NCBI GenBank assembly: GCA_016702505.1
Contig: JADJDU010000029.1
Span: forward strand, 1-49,093
Origin: Microthrixaceae bacterium
Lineage (GTDB): Bacteria > Actinomycetota > Acidimicrobiia > Acidimicrobiales > Iamiaceae
Direction: 5' to 3'
DNA length: 49,093 nt
Below are positions 9,540 to 17,799 of this stretch, piece after piece. Within the stretch, counting starts at the first letter, position 1. The number at the start of each line of letters is the position of its first letter. The translations under genes and the position numbers were made by a program. The notes below the pieces were generated by a model that worked only from the letters and a program-made list of their open reading frames with translations, did no database searches and had not been told where the DNA came from.

Positions 9540-10324
9540 TCAGCCTTCCGGGGTCTCGGCGCCTTCGATCTCTGACACGTCGGGGGCACCGGGGCCGAGG
9601 TCGATCACCTCTTCGACCATGCGCTCGAGCTCAGGGAGGTTTTCCATGAACACGTCGGCGTTGAAGTTGGGGTCCTCGGTGGGGTCTCCACCGGAGAGCT
9701 CCTGGCGGATGTAGATAGTGACTGCCGCGATCTCCTCGGGGGTGAGGCGGTCGCGCCATCCGGCCATGCCACCGGTGAGGGGCTGACGGTTTCGGGCCGT
9801 AGGTGGGTCGCGGGTGCGGTGCCTTCGGCGGCGCCGAAGCGGATCCAGTGGACCATGGTGAGGGGATCGGCGAAGGTGTCGTTCACGTGGCCATCGCTGA
9901 GTTGCTGGCCGGTGGCGGTGCCGGCACCGGAGGCGCCGTGGCAACCGGCGCAGGGGGTGAACACCTCGTGGCCGATGGCGATCGGGTCGTGGGCACCGGC
10001 CGGAGGCTGGTCGATCGAGAACACGTACAGGAAGGCCCAGAGGGGAAGTGATGCCAAGAGGGCGGTGGCCCAGTACGGGGCGCGCTTGCGGGCCTTGGCC
10101 GCGGCGACCACCGGAATGTCGGGGGTGGCCTTGGCCGGTTGGTCCTCGAGGGTCGGGAGCGGGGCCGGGGCCTTCTTGGCCGGGGCGGCGGCCTTGGTCT
10201 CGCCCGCGGTGGCATAAGCGGCCGGCGCGGCTTGCGCTGGGGCGTCGGCGGCGGCCTCGCCGTCACCGAGCGCGGCTCGGCGTTGTGCGGCCCGCTTCAG
10301 CAGGTGCTCGGGGATCTCGGTCAC
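9540..10324 (-). CDS. Membrane-anchored monohaem cytochrome c with IPEHLLKR N-terminus (one frameshift)
   Basis: GTG start at 10324. Order: N-terminal TEIPEHLLKRAAQRRAALG, an Ala/Pro/Lys-rich linker, one transmembrane helix (WATALLASLPLWAFLYVF, near residue 90), then a class I cytochrome c domain with CAGCH for covalent haem and a GGMAGWRDRLTPEEI segment supplying the axial Met. One base is missing near 9797, in a G/C run; restoring it gives about 261 residues. The N-terminal motif recurs in the cytochrome b C-terminal subunit at 12365. It is divergently placed from the bc/nuo superoperon and is a likely electron acceptor of that bc complex. Confidence 0.78.
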
Positions 10325-10570
10325 GACGTCCTCCGCTGGGGGGAGTTCACAGCGCCCCGATCGGACGGGGCATAACGCGGGCCCTGGGGCCCTGGCGGCG
10401 TCACCGGGCGGCGTGGTGGGCGCCGGGCGGTCGGTGGGCGGCCGACCGTGGGCATCGTCCAATGTGAGCGGCGGTGGGGCGGCGCGTAGACCGAGCACCG
10501 CCCGCCGGCGACCCTTCTCCGCGCCGAGCGCAATGATTGTGAACCGAGTCACGAGGAGGTGTCGACCGGG
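10325..10570. promoter_or_regulatory. Divergent intergenic region driving the cytochrome c gene and the respiratory superoperon
   Basis: 246 bp separate two diverging genes, so promoters for both directions must lie here. I see no convincing inverted repeat. Just before the plus-strand gene, GAGGAGG at about 10553-10559 is a strong ribosome-binding site, which favours the ATG at 10571 over the in-frame GTG at 10559. Confidence 0.5.
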
Positions 10571-11068
10571 ATGATCATCGCCGCAGGACCAGAGATCATT
10601 CTCACTTCGATCGGCAAGGGATTTGCCGACGTCGCCTTCACCGGATCGCTCATCGTCACCGCGCTGTTCGCAGCCGGTGTGGTGATCTACTCCAAGCGTC
10701 GTCCCGCTGGAGCCTCCCTGAGTTGGGGCGAGGCGATGGCGGCCTCGGTGTATTGCACCTTCGGGCTGGTCTGGGCCTTTGGTGTCGTGCCCCACCAGTG
10801 GCTGGCCTACTCCCAGGGCCCCCTGGCCATGCGCTCCGATGCCATCCTCGCCGGTCCCGGTTCCACCGGGTGGCTGGGCCCGGAGGGATTCATCGAGATC
10901 CCGGTGGTGATCACCAAGGCAACCCTCTCGGACCTCATCGCTGTCAACCTCTATGGCATCGCCTTCGCCGGGGCCATCGCCCTGTGGGCTGTGTGGCAAG
11001 GCCGAGGATCCAAGCAGACCGAAGAGGTCGAGAAGTCCGCTTTCGGTCGCCCCCTGGTGAGGGTCTGA
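10571..11068 (+). CDS. Unknown membrane protein, first gene of the bc/nuo superoperon
   Basis: 165 residues from ATG 10571. Three hydrophobic stretches are visible: DVAFTGSLIVTALFAAGVVIY (about 18-38), an amphipathic block near WGEAMAASVYCTFGLVWAFGV (about 50-70), and LIAVNLYGIAFAGAIALWAVW near 120-140. The tail is short and charged. I do not recognise the family. It starts the transcription unit, sits five bases before the ferredoxin, and shares the operon with the cytochrome b/Rieske genes. An accessory or assembly role in that complex is therefore the simplest guess. Confidence 0.68.
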   Translation: MIIAAGPEIILTSIGKGFADVAFTGSLIVTALFAAGVVIYSKRRPAGASLSWGEAMAASVYCTFGLVWAFGVVPHQWLAYSQGPLAMRSDAILAGPGSTGWLGPEGFIEIPVVITKATLSDLIAVNLYGIAFAGAIALWAVWQGRGSKQTEEVEKSAFGRPLVRV

Positions 11069-11072
11069 ACCG

Positions 11073-11489
11073 ATGCCCAAGACCGACGCCAACCCGCCCA
11101 TGCCGGAGTTCCGCTCCGACTATGCGCTGGTCGAAGTGGATGCCGACTACCTGGCCAAGGCAGTCAAGCCCAAGCAGTTCATCCACATCGACCAGTCCGA
11201 ATGCATCATGTGCGAGGGGTGCGTCGACATCTGCCCGTGGAAGTGCATCCACATGGTCTCGCCCCACTCGGTGGCCGAGGCCGACGGCACCGAACGCCCC
11301 GGCGTTGACCCCAGCGACAACGTGATCTTCCTCATCGACGACGACGTGTGCACCCGCTGCGCACTCTGCGTCGACCGCTGCCCCACCGGGGTGATCATCC
11401 TGGGCAAGGTCGGTGATCCCGCCGCCAACGGCGACGGCCATCAGCGCACCAACACCCACGGTTACGGCTACGGGATGCGACTCGGATGA
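11073..11489 (+). CDS. 2[4Fe-4S] ferredoxin of the bc operon
   Basis: 138 residues with two classic clusters: CIMCEGCVDICPWKCIHM near residue 45 and CTRCALCVDRCPTGVI near residue 93, each CxxCxxCxxxCP. The spacer between them is longer than in minimal bacterial ferredoxins. The His/Gly-rich C-terminus (HQRTNTHGYGYGMRLG) has no clear role. It has no transmembrane helix, so it is probably cytoplasmic or peripheral. Carriage between a membrane protein and cytochrome b suggests it feeds or taps electrons at the quinol-oxidising complex; the partner is not visible. Confidence 0.85.
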   Translation: MPKTDANPPMPEFRSDYALVEVDADYLAKAVKPKQFIHIDQSECIMCEGCVDICPWKCIHMVSPHSVAEADGTERPGVDPSDNVIFLIDDDVCTRCALCVDRCPTGVIILGKVGDPAANGDGHQRTNTHGYGYGMRLG

Positions 11490-11548
11490 GCGCCTCCACC
11501 GCAACCACCACCATCCGTCCCACCGGCCCGAACGATCGGGAGATGTAG
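11486..11548 (+). CDS. Possible 20-residue peptide between ferredoxin and cytochrome b
   Basis: An ATG overlaps the ferredoxin stop (ATGA) and opens a frame of 20 codons (MSASTATTTIRPTGPNDREM) ending in TAG six bases before the cytochrome b start. The overlap is the same coupling style used by the real genes of this operon. The Thr/Ser-rich peptide has no known relatives that I can name. It may simply be leader sequence that carries ribosomes to cytochrome b. Confidence 0.25.
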   Translation: MSASTATTTIRPTGPNDREM

Positions 11549-11554
11549 TCACCG

Positions 11555-12346
11555 ATGGCCAAGACCATGCAGAAAAAGGGCGGCCCTGCCGACCGGATGA
11601 ACGAGAAGATGGGCGAGCTCACCGACACGGTGCAGAGCTCCCAGGCCTGGAACTCGATCTTCCGGCCTGGGTCGATCTTCCGGAAGGGCTACACCGACAG
11701 CCCCCGTAACCGGTCCTACGTGATCATGAACTCGGTGCTCTACCACCTGCACCCGGTCAAGGTGAAGCGTCACGCCGTCAAGGTCAGCTACACGCTGTGC
11801 CTCGGCGGCCTCAGCTTCTTCCTGTTCATCCTGCTCACGGTGACGGGCATCTTCTTGATGTTCTTCTACCGGCCCACCGCGGCGCAGGCCTGGAACGACA
11901 TCTACGCCCTCCAGACCTCGGTTACCTTCGGCCTGCTGGTGCGCAACATGCACCGATGGGGTGCCCACCTCATGGTGCTGTCGGTGTTCTTGCACATGGC
12001 CCGGGTCTTCTACCACGGGGCCTACAAGCCGCCGCGGGAGTTCAACTGGGTGATCGGCGTGGTGCTGTTGCTGCTGACCCTGCTGTTGTCCTTCACCGGC
12101 TACCTGTTGCCATGGGATCAGCTCGCCCTGTGGGCCGTGACCGTGGGTACCAACATGATGGGCTACACCCCGGTCTTCGGTAACCAGGTGCGCTTCGTGC
12201 TCCTCGGTGGCTCGGAGATCGGCACCGACACGTTGTTGCGCTGGTACGTGCTGCACGTGCTCATGCTCCCGTTCGTGATCGTGATCTTCATGGCCATCCA
12301 CTTCTGGCGTGTCCGCAAGGACGGCGGCATCAGCGGTCCGCTGTAG
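11555..12346 (+). CDS. qcrB: Cytochrome b, N-terminal (b6-type) subunit of the menaquinol:cytochrome c reductase
   Basis: 263 residues with four transmembrane helices. Haem ligands are seen in helix B (MHRWGAHLMVLSVFLH, first and last His with 13 residues between) and helix D (HVLMLPFVIVIFMAIH, 14 residues between). Fourteen intervening residues in helix D is the b6f/Firmicutes spacing, not the mitochondrial bc1 spacing. The protein ends at HFWRVRKDGGISGPL, like Bacillus-type QcrB, so cytochrome b is split and its second half is the next gene. The N-terminal 45 residues are a hydrophilic extension. It oxidises menaquinol together with the Rieske protein. Confidence 0.92.
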   Translation: MAKTMQKKGGPADRMNEKMGELTDTVQSSQAWNSIFRPGSIFRKGYTDSPRNRSYVIMNSVLYHLHPVKVKRHAVKVSYTLCLGGLSFFLFILLTVTGIFLMFFYRPTAAQAWNDIYALQTSVTFGLLVRNMHRWGAHLMVLSVFLHMARVFYHGAYKPPREFNWVIGVVLLLLTLLLSFTGYLLPWDQLALWAVTVGTNMMGYTPVFGNQVRFVLLGGSEIGTDTLLRWYVLHVLMLPFVIVIFMAIHFWRVRKDGGISGPL

Positions 12347-12364
12347 GCCGAGGAGGAACTTGTC

Positions 12365-13150
12365 ATGACCGAGATCCCAGAACACCTACGCAAGCGGGCC
12401 GAAGAGGCCAAGGCCAAGGCAGCCGCCAAGGCCGCCGAGGTCAGCGCCGACGCTGCTCCGGCTCCAGCCGCCGCTCCTGCTTCTGACGCCGACAGCAAGA
12501 TCCCCGCCCACCTGCTCGAACGAGCCAAGGCGGCGCGGGCCAAGGCTGCCGGTGGCGGCGAAGAAGCAGGCGCCGGTGGGGGCGCCGCGGTGGCCACAGC
12601 GGCAGCCGCGGCCGCTCCGGCCCAGACCGGTCCCCCGGTGGCGGCCGGTCCTGGTGGTCACACCCAGCGACTCCTGACCGTCGTCAAGTCCGGCTCCATC
12701 CAGGACGTGAAGGCCAGCCCACAAGACAAGGTCCACGTCTGGCCCCACCTGTTGTCCATCGAGTTCGTGGCCGCCCTGTTCTGCTTGGGCTTCCTTCTGA
12801 TCTTCTCGATCTTCGTGAACGCCCCACTGTTGGAGCTGGCCGACTACAACAAGACGCCGAACCCGTCCAAGGCGCCGTGGTACTTCCTGGGTCTCCAGGA
12901 GATGCTCACCATGTTCCACCCGATGGTGGCCGGTGTGCTCCTGCCCGGCATCGGCATGGGGGGCCTCATGTTCGCCCCCTACATCGACCGCAACCCATCC
13001 CAGAAGCCCGAGGATCGCAAGTTCGCGATCTCGCTGTTCACGGTCTTCATGATGGCGTGCGCCACGCTCACCATCATCGGCTCGTTCTTCCGAGGGCCGG
13101 GTCAGTTGTTCATCTTCCCGTGGGCCACGGGCCTCTACTTCGAGCTGTAG
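12365..13150 (+). CDS. Cytochrome b C-terminal (subunit IV-like) subunit with Lys/Ala-rich N-terminal extension
   Basis: 261 residues. The C-terminal half is a subunit IV/QcrC-like domain with three helices and the quinol-site block NPSKAPWYFLGLQEMLTMF, where APWY replaces the usual PEWY. The first 115 residues are unusual. They hold MTEIPEHLRKRAEEAKAKA and then a second copy, KIPAHLLERAKAARAKAAGG, joined by Ala/Pro-rich linker. The motif matches the N-terminus of the cytochrome c at 9540-10324. A GAGGA ribosome site precedes the ATG at 12365. It completes the split cytochrome b with the preceding gene. Confidence 0.9.
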   Translation: MTEIPEHLRKRAEEAKAKAAAKAAEVSADAAPAPAAAPASDADSKIPAHLLERAKAARAKAAGGGEEAGAGGGAAVATAAAAAAPAQTGPPVAAGPGGHTQRLLTVVKSGSIQDVKASPQDKVHVWPHLLSIEFVAALFCLGFLLIFSIFVNAPLLELADYNKTPNPSKAPWYFLGLQEMLTMFHPMVAGVLLPGIGMGGLMFAPYIDRNPSQKPEDRKFAISLFTVFMMACATLTIIGSFFRGPGQLFIFPWATGLYFEL

Positions 13151-13162
13151 GAGGAAGTAGAC

Positions 13163-14023
13163 ATGAACGTCCTCGTCATAGTCATCCCGGTGCTCCTGCT
13201 GGCTGCTGGCTTCGTGATCTTCACGTCGCTGCGCCGCCGGGAGGCTGGTTCGGCCGCCGGGTCGGGTCATCTCTCCCGGGAGACCCGCCAGCGCGACCGC
13301 AAGAGCCGCAAGCCCAACGCCCTCCAAGAGGGAACCACCGGACGTGAGGTGGAGCGGGCCTCGGTCCTGGCCCGCAAGGGTGGAGACCTGGTTCCCGTCA
13401 CCGAGCCGGCGCCGCCGGCCCCGTTCGTGGCCCCCGACGCCGACGAGGTCGGTGTCAGCCGTCGCCAGTTCCTGAACCGGTCCATGATCGGCGGGTTCAT
13501 CCTCGGCCTCAGCGGCTTCGGTGCCGCGGTCATCGCCTACCTGTGGCCCACCGGGGGCGGCGGTTTCGGCTCAAAGATCAGCGTCGGCAAGATCGTCGAC
13601 ATCGAGGCGGCAATCCAGGCCGGTGGTGGGTTCGCCTACTACCCCGAGGGTCGCATGTGGATCACCGCGTATCCGGCCAACGCCTTGGAGAAGGCCCGCG
13701 CCGTCTACAGCGCGGCTGAGCTGGCCGGTATGGAAGAGGGCGTCATCGCCCTGTACCAGAAGTGCGTGCACCTGGGCTGCCGCGTGCCGTCGTGTGCCAC
13801 CTCCAAGTGGTTCGAGTGCGGTTGCCACGGCTCGTACTACAACGCCGCCGGTGAGAAGAAGGCCGGCCCGGCCCCTCGCGGTCTCGACCGCTTCGCCATG
13901 TCGGTGAGCGGCGGTTCTCTCACTGTGGACACGGGCGCCATCATCCAGGGCCCGCCCATCGGTACCAACACCACGGGCCAAGAAGCCGAAGGCCCCCACT
14001 GCGTCTCAGGTGGTTCCCACTGA
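13163..14023 (+). CDS. qcrA: Rieske iron-sulfur protein
   Basis: 286 residues. An N-terminal helix (residues 2-22) and a basic linker precede a twin-arginine-like SRRQFLNRSMIGGFILGLSG with a second helix near residues 95-125. The Rieske domain binds its [2Fe-2S] cluster through CVHLGC and CGCHGSYYN (Cys-His pairs), with an extra RVPSC cysteine close by. The presence of two helices before the cluster domain resembles actinobacterial QcrA more than Bacillus QcrA. It transfers electrons from quinol to the c-type cytochromes. GAGGAAG precedes the ATG. It overlaps the next gene by one base. Confidence 0.92.
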   Translation: MNVLVIVIPVLLLAAGFVIFTSLRRREAGSAAGSGHLSRETRQRDRKSRKPNALQEGTTGREVERASVLARKGGDLVPVTEPAPPAPFVAPDADEVGVSRRQFLNRSMIGGFILGLSGFGAAVIAYLWPTGGGGFGSKISVGKIVDIEAAIQAGGGFAYYPEGRMWITAYPANALEKARAVYSAAELAGMEEGVIALYQKCVHLGCRVPSCATSKWFECGCHGSYYNAAGEKKAGPAPRGLDRFAMSVSGGSLTVDTGAIIQGPPIGTNTTGQEAEGPHCVSGGSH

Positions 14024-15243
14024 TGCTTCTAGCTGCCAGCACCCAGACCAACGTCGGGCTCGTCCTGCTCCTGTTGGCGTTCCTCATCGGTCTGGTCTAC
14101 GCCTTCATCAACATCCGTCGAGCCCGACCCGAGGTCGGCTCGGAGATCGAGCTCGCCCCCAACCGTCGGGCTTACCTGTCCGACGAGGAGCTGGAGGGCC
14201 GCAAGCTCGATCGCACCTTGAGCCTCGGCCTCATGGGCCTGGTCATCATCGGGGTGGGTCTGCCGCTCTACTGGCTCCAGGAGCCGGGCCGCCAAGAGAA
14301 CGCGATCGCCGACGCCAAGCGGAAGTTCGTGAACCGGGGGGCCAAGATGTACGCCACCACCGAAGAGGGCGGCTTCAACTGCGCCTTCTGCCACGGTGCC
14401 GAAGGTGTGGGTGCGGCAACGCCCTACACAATCACCGACGCCGACGGCCGCTTCGTGAAGGAAGTGGTGTGGAAGGGTCCGGCCCTCAACACCGTTCTCC
14501 TGCGCTTCGATCGCGATGAGGTCCGCTACATCCTCGAGTACGGCCGTCCCTTCTCTCCGATGCCGGCGTGGGGCGCCAAGGGTGGCGGTCCCCTCACCAC
14601 CCAGAACCTCCAGAACCTCATCGACTACATGGAGACGTTCCAGATCACGCCGGCCGAAGCGCAGAAGGCGGCCGCCGAACAGCTCACCGAGATGATGACC
14701 CGCAAGGATCAGAGCTGCGTGGACGCCAAGACCGAGCAGGCCCGCATCGGGCTGTCGGCCGAAGACCTGGCCGCCTTCGATCCTTCGTCGGTGGACACAG
14801 CCAGCTGTCCCCCCATGTATGAGACCGAGGGAGAAGCCCTGTTCAACATGGGCTACGACGACGGTTTCGCCGGCGGGGCCTACTCCTGCGGCCGGTGCCA
14901 CACCAAGGGTTGGTCCTACGGAGAGAAGGAAGCCGACGGGGCGGGCGCTTTCGGGCCGCCGCTCACCAACGTCAACCGCCAGTTCGAAGGTGGCTCGATG
15001 GGCACCACCCAGATGGTCAACTTCGTCTGTACCGGTACCGACCAGGGTGCCCGCTACGGCCGAACCGGCATGGGCACCGGTCGAATGCCGGGGTTCTGCA
15101 TCGTGCCGGCCATCGAGGCCCACACCGATGCCATGGAAGTGAGCGTCACGCCAAGAGACGCCGGATCAGCCGAGGACGGGGGCATGTTCACCCAGGATCA
15201 GGTGCTGGCCATCGTCGAGTACGTACGGAGCCTTAGCCGATGA
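14023..15243 (+). CDS. Membrane-bound dihaem cytochrome c of the bc complex
   Basis: 406 residues. Two N-terminal helices (residues 10-30 and about 70-88) anchor two cytochrome c domains with haem motifs CAFCH (near residue 124) and CGRCH (near 290). Conserved PMPAWG and GRMPGF segments can supply the axial Met ligands. The domain fusion works like the QcrC/cytochrome cc subunit of actinobacterial supercomplexes, which carries electrons from the Rieske protein directly toward the terminal oxidase. The start overlaps the Rieske stop (TGATG), and the stop overlaps the following gene. Confidence 0.88.
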   Translation: MLLAASTQTNVGLVLLLLAFLIGLVYAFINIRRARPEVGSEIELAPNRRAYLSDEELEGRKLDRTLSLGLMGLVIIGVGLPLYWLQEPGRQENAIADAKRKFVNRGAKMYATTEEGGFNCAFCHGAEGVGAATPYTITDADGRFVKEVVWKGPALNTVLLRFDRDEVRYILEYGRPFSPMPAWGAKGGGPLTTQNLQNLIDYMETFQITPAEAQKAAAEQLTEMMTRKDQSCVDAKTEQARIGLSAEDLAAFDPSSVDTASCPPMYETEGEALFNMGYDDGFAGGAYSCGRCHTKGWSYGEKEADGAGAFGPPLTNVNRQFEGGSMGTTQMVNFVCTGTDQGARYGRTGMGTGRMPGFCIVPAIEAHTDAMEVSVTPRDAGSAEDGGMFTQDQVLAIVEYVRSLSR

Positions 15244-16175
15244 ACTTCGAACTGCTCGCCGGACTGTCATGGACCCCCGGGTTCCGTGGCCTGCTCTCGG
15301 TCCTGGTCGGTGTGGTCGTGCTGTACGGCTCGGTCGCCCTCATCCTCGGAACCAACAGCGGTGCCCGTCTCGGCTTCCAACTGGCGCTGACCGGCTTGGC
15401 CGGATGGTTCTTCGTGATGGGCTTCATCTGGGCCATCTACGGGATCGGCTACCTCGGTCCGGCCGCTCACTGGAAGGTGGTCGACACCATCGAGGGACCA
15501 CCGGGAGCACCCGATGGTGCTCGGTTGGGCCAAGGCCGGACCTTGCCCTTGCCCAGCGACCTCCCTAATCCGGTGGAACTGCGCAACGCCGACGAGGACC
15601 TGCTGGCCGAGTTCCCCGTGGATGCCAAGGACCCGCTGCTCGGCGACCTGGCCGGTGCCTCCGAAGAGATCCGAGACCAGATCAACGACCAGCTCAACGG
15701 TGGTTGGAAGATCCTCGAGACCTCGAACAAGTTCACCGGTGAAACCCAGACCGCGGCCTCGGAGTACCTGGTCGAGCACGGAATGTTCGAGAGTGCCTCT
15801 GACTTCTCCTTCCTGACCGGCTACCTGACGGGTGGCGAGACCCCCCGCACCGATGACTCCACGCTCGGCCGGGCGGTGTACGAGGTGGTCAACACGGCCA
15901 AGCTCGGCCGCCACGATCCCTTCTACGCCGCAGTGCAGCTCCAGGCCGTGATCCCCCAGGAGACCAAGCCCGGCCAGGCCCCGCCCCGGCCCGTCATCGA
16001 TGAGGATGCCCCGGTGATCACCGTGGTCCTGCACCGCGACCGCGGCGCCCAGCGTCAGCCCAGCATCGGCTTCACCATCGCTTCGGGCCTGGTGTTCGTG
16101 GTCTTGGCCAACAGCCTTCACCGTCGCGACAAGCTGGTCGACAAGCAGCGGGCCGCTCCCACCGGGGGAGCCTGA
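15240..16175 (+). CDS. Conserved-type membrane protein of the bc/nuo operon, function unknown
   Basis: 311 residues. Two N-terminal helices (GLLSVLVGVVVLYGSVALIL and LALTGLAGWFFVMGFIWAIYG), a roughly 180-residue soluble middle part, and a final helix (GFTIASGLVFVVLANSL) before a basic end. No cofactor-binding motif is visible. It overlaps the cytochrome c gene (ATGA) and is four bases before nuoA, so it is made together with both complexes. It may be a bc-complex or supercomplex subunit. The family is not one I can name. Confidence 0.75.
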   Translation: MNFELLAGLSWTPGFRGLLSVLVGVVVLYGSVALILGTNSGARLGFQLALTGLAGWFFVMGFIWAIYGIGYLGPAAHWKVVDTIEGPPGAPDGARLGQGRTLPLPSDLPNPVELRNADEDLLAEFPVDAKDPLLGDLAGASEEIRDQINDQLNGGWKILETSNKFTGETQTAASEYLVEHGMFESASDFSFLTGYLTGGETPRTDDSTLGRAVYEVVNTAKLGRHDPFYAAVQLQAVIPQETKPGQAPPRPVIDEDAPVITVVLHRDRGAQRQPSIGFTIASGLVFVVLANSLHRRDKLVDKQRAAPTGGA

Positions 16176-16178
16176 TCC

Positions 16179-16661
16179 ATGGGCCAGTACCTGCCGGTGC
16201 TGGTGATGCTGGTGCTGGGCGCCGGCTTCGCCGGGGCCAGCCTCGTCATGTCCAAGCTGGTCAGCCCCAAGCGGCCCTCGGCGGCCAAGGCCGCGCCCTA
16301 CGAGTGCGGAATCGTGCCAGGCCAGCAACCGCCCGAACGGTTCCCGGTTCGCTTCTACCTGGTGGCCATGATCTTCATCGTCTTCGACATCGAAATCATC
16401 TTCTTGTATCCCTACGCCGTGATCCATCGCGAGCTGGGCCTGTTCGGCCTGGTCGAGATGATCGTGTTCGCCATCGCGGTGTTCGCCTCGTTCATCTACC
16501 TGATCGCCAACGGCGCCCTGGATTGGGGTCCGGTGCAGTCGGTCCGCCGACTCGCCAGCACCGGCATGGTCAACGCGGCCCGTACCGCCACCACCACCGT
16601 TCGCCGGGTAGGCACCGAAGGCCGTGAGGCACCCGCCTCTGACCACGGGGCGGCGGCCTGA
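16179..16661 (+). CDS. nuoA: NADH-quinone oxidoreductase subunit A
   Basis: 160 residues with three transmembrane helices (about 4-26, 64-86 and 92-114). The family loop AAPYECGIVPGQQPPERFPVRF and the next helix FDIEIIFLYPYA are clear. The C-terminus runs about 35 residues past the usual NuoA end. It forms part of the quinone-site/ND3 region of complex I. First of fourteen nuo genes in canonical order. It overlaps nuoB by one base (ATGG over TGA). Confidence 0.93.
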   Translation: MGQYLPVLVMLVLGAGFAGASLVMSKLVSPKRPSAAKAAPYECGIVPGQQPPERFPVRFYLVAMIFIVFDIEIIFLYPYAVIHRELGLFGLVEMIVFAIAVFASFIYLIANGALDWGPVQSVRRLASTGMVNAARTATTTVRRVGTEGREAPASDHGAAA

Positions 16662-17239
16662 TGGGCCTCGACTTCAGCAACGGGCTCGAAACCCTCGACC
16701 ACAACGTCATCACCGCCAAGGTGGAAGACGTCGTCAAGTGGGCGCGGACGCGGAGCATGTGGCCGGCCACCTTCGGCTTGGCTTGTTGCGCCATCGAGAT
16801 GATGGGTGCGGGCGGCTCGCACTACGACCTGGCCCGTTTCGGCATGGAGGTGTTCCGCGCCTCGCCCCGCCAAGCAGACCTGATGATCGTGGCCGGCCGG
16901 GTGAGCCAGAAGATGGCACCAGTGCTACGTCAGATCTACGACCAGATGATGGAACCCAAGTGGGTCATCTCGATGGGCGTGTGCGCCAGCTCGGGCGGCA
17001 TGTTCAACAACTACGCCATCGTGCAGGGCGTCGACCAGATCGTGCCGGTCGACGTGTACGCCCCCGGGTGCCCGCCCGGGCCCGAGACCCTGATCCACGC
17101 CATCGGCACGCTTCACGAGAAGATCTCCGACGGGGACATCTTCCGCCGCCGCACCGAGACCGGTGCCGGCGCGGGGATCACCGTCAGCCAGCTCGACGGC
17201 CAGGGCGCCCCTCAGCTCATCACGCTGGGTAGGTCCTGA
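16661..17239 (+). CDS. nuoB: NADH-quinone oxidoreductase subunit B
   Basis: 192 residues. The adjacent cysteines of the N2 cluster are C42 and C43 in FGLACCAIEMMG; the remaining ligands lie in SMGVCASSGGMFNNYA and VYAPGCPPGPE. N2 is the last iron-sulfur centre before quinone. The protein is soluble, on the membrane face of the hydrophilic arm, and contacts NuoC and NuoD. Length is typical. Confidence 0.95.
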   Translation: MGLDFSNGLETLDHNVITAKVEDVVKWARTRSMWPATFGLACCAIEMMGAGGSHYDLARFGMEVFRASPRQADLMIVAGRVSQKMAPVLRQIYDQMMEPKWVISMGVCASSGGMFNNYAIVQGVDQIVPVDVYAPGCPPGPETLIHAIGTLHEKISDGDIFRRRTETGAGAGITVSQLDGQGAPQLITLGRS

Positions 17240-17240
17240 C

Positions 17241-17774
17241 ATGTCCGAGCCCAGCGCTGACAACGGCGCGGCCGAGGCGGTCCCGGCCGAGCCCGAACCC
17301 GAGATGCTCCACGGAGTGCCGATAGGCCGCGCCTTCGGTCAGTGGACGCTTCACCCCACCGGCTCGCAGTTGGTGGGCTTGGTGCGCACCATGCGAGACG
17401 ACGGCTGGCTCCAGTGCGTCGACGTCACCGCGGTGGACTACCTGGCCCACCCGCCCCGTCAGCTTCCCGCCGGTGTGCAGTCCGAGCGCTTCGAGCTCGT
17501 CGTCACCTTGATCTCCCACCGGAACCGTGACCGGGTCCGCCTGCGGGTCCAGGTGCCAGAGGCAGACCCCGTGGTCCCGTCCCTGTTCGAGCTTCACCCC
17601 GGAACCGAAGCCATGGAGCGAGAGGTGTTCGACATGTTCGGCATCTCCTTCACCGGCCACCCCGACCTGACCCGCATCCTCATGCCCGAGGATTGGCAGG
17701 GCCATCCCCTTCGCAAGGATTACGCCCTCGGGCGCATCCCCGTTCAGTTCAAGGACGCTCCCGCCCCGCGGTGA
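17241..17774 (+). CDS. nuoC: NADH-quinone oxidoreductase subunit C
   Basis: 177 residues from ATG 17241. After an acidic N-terminal stretch come the 30-kDa-subunit signatures ERFELVVTLISHRNRDRVRL, MEREVFDMFGISFTGHPDL and RILMPEDWQGHPLRKDY. It has no cofactor and joins NuoD in the quinone-site arm. NuoC and NuoD are separate genes here, unlike the fused NuoCD of enterics. Confidence 0.94.
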   Translation: MSEPSADNGAAEAVPAEPEPEMLHGVPIGRAFGQWTLHPTGSQLVGLVRTMRDDGWLQCVDVTAVDYLAHPPRQLPAGVQSERFELVVTLISHRNRDRVRLRVQVPEADPVVPSLFELHPGTEAMEREVFDMFGISFTGHPDLTRILMPEDWQGHPLRKDYALGRIPVQFKDAPAPR

Positions 17775-17799
17775 GCACCCCTGTCCGCACAGAGATCCG

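Noticed and set aside
9605..11101. A 498-codon minus-strand frame spanning the cytochrome c and the genes upstream
   Set aside because: The part beyond 10324 is antisense to the unknown membrane protein gene and has low-complexity content. GTG 10324 with TEIPEHLLKR is the natural start.
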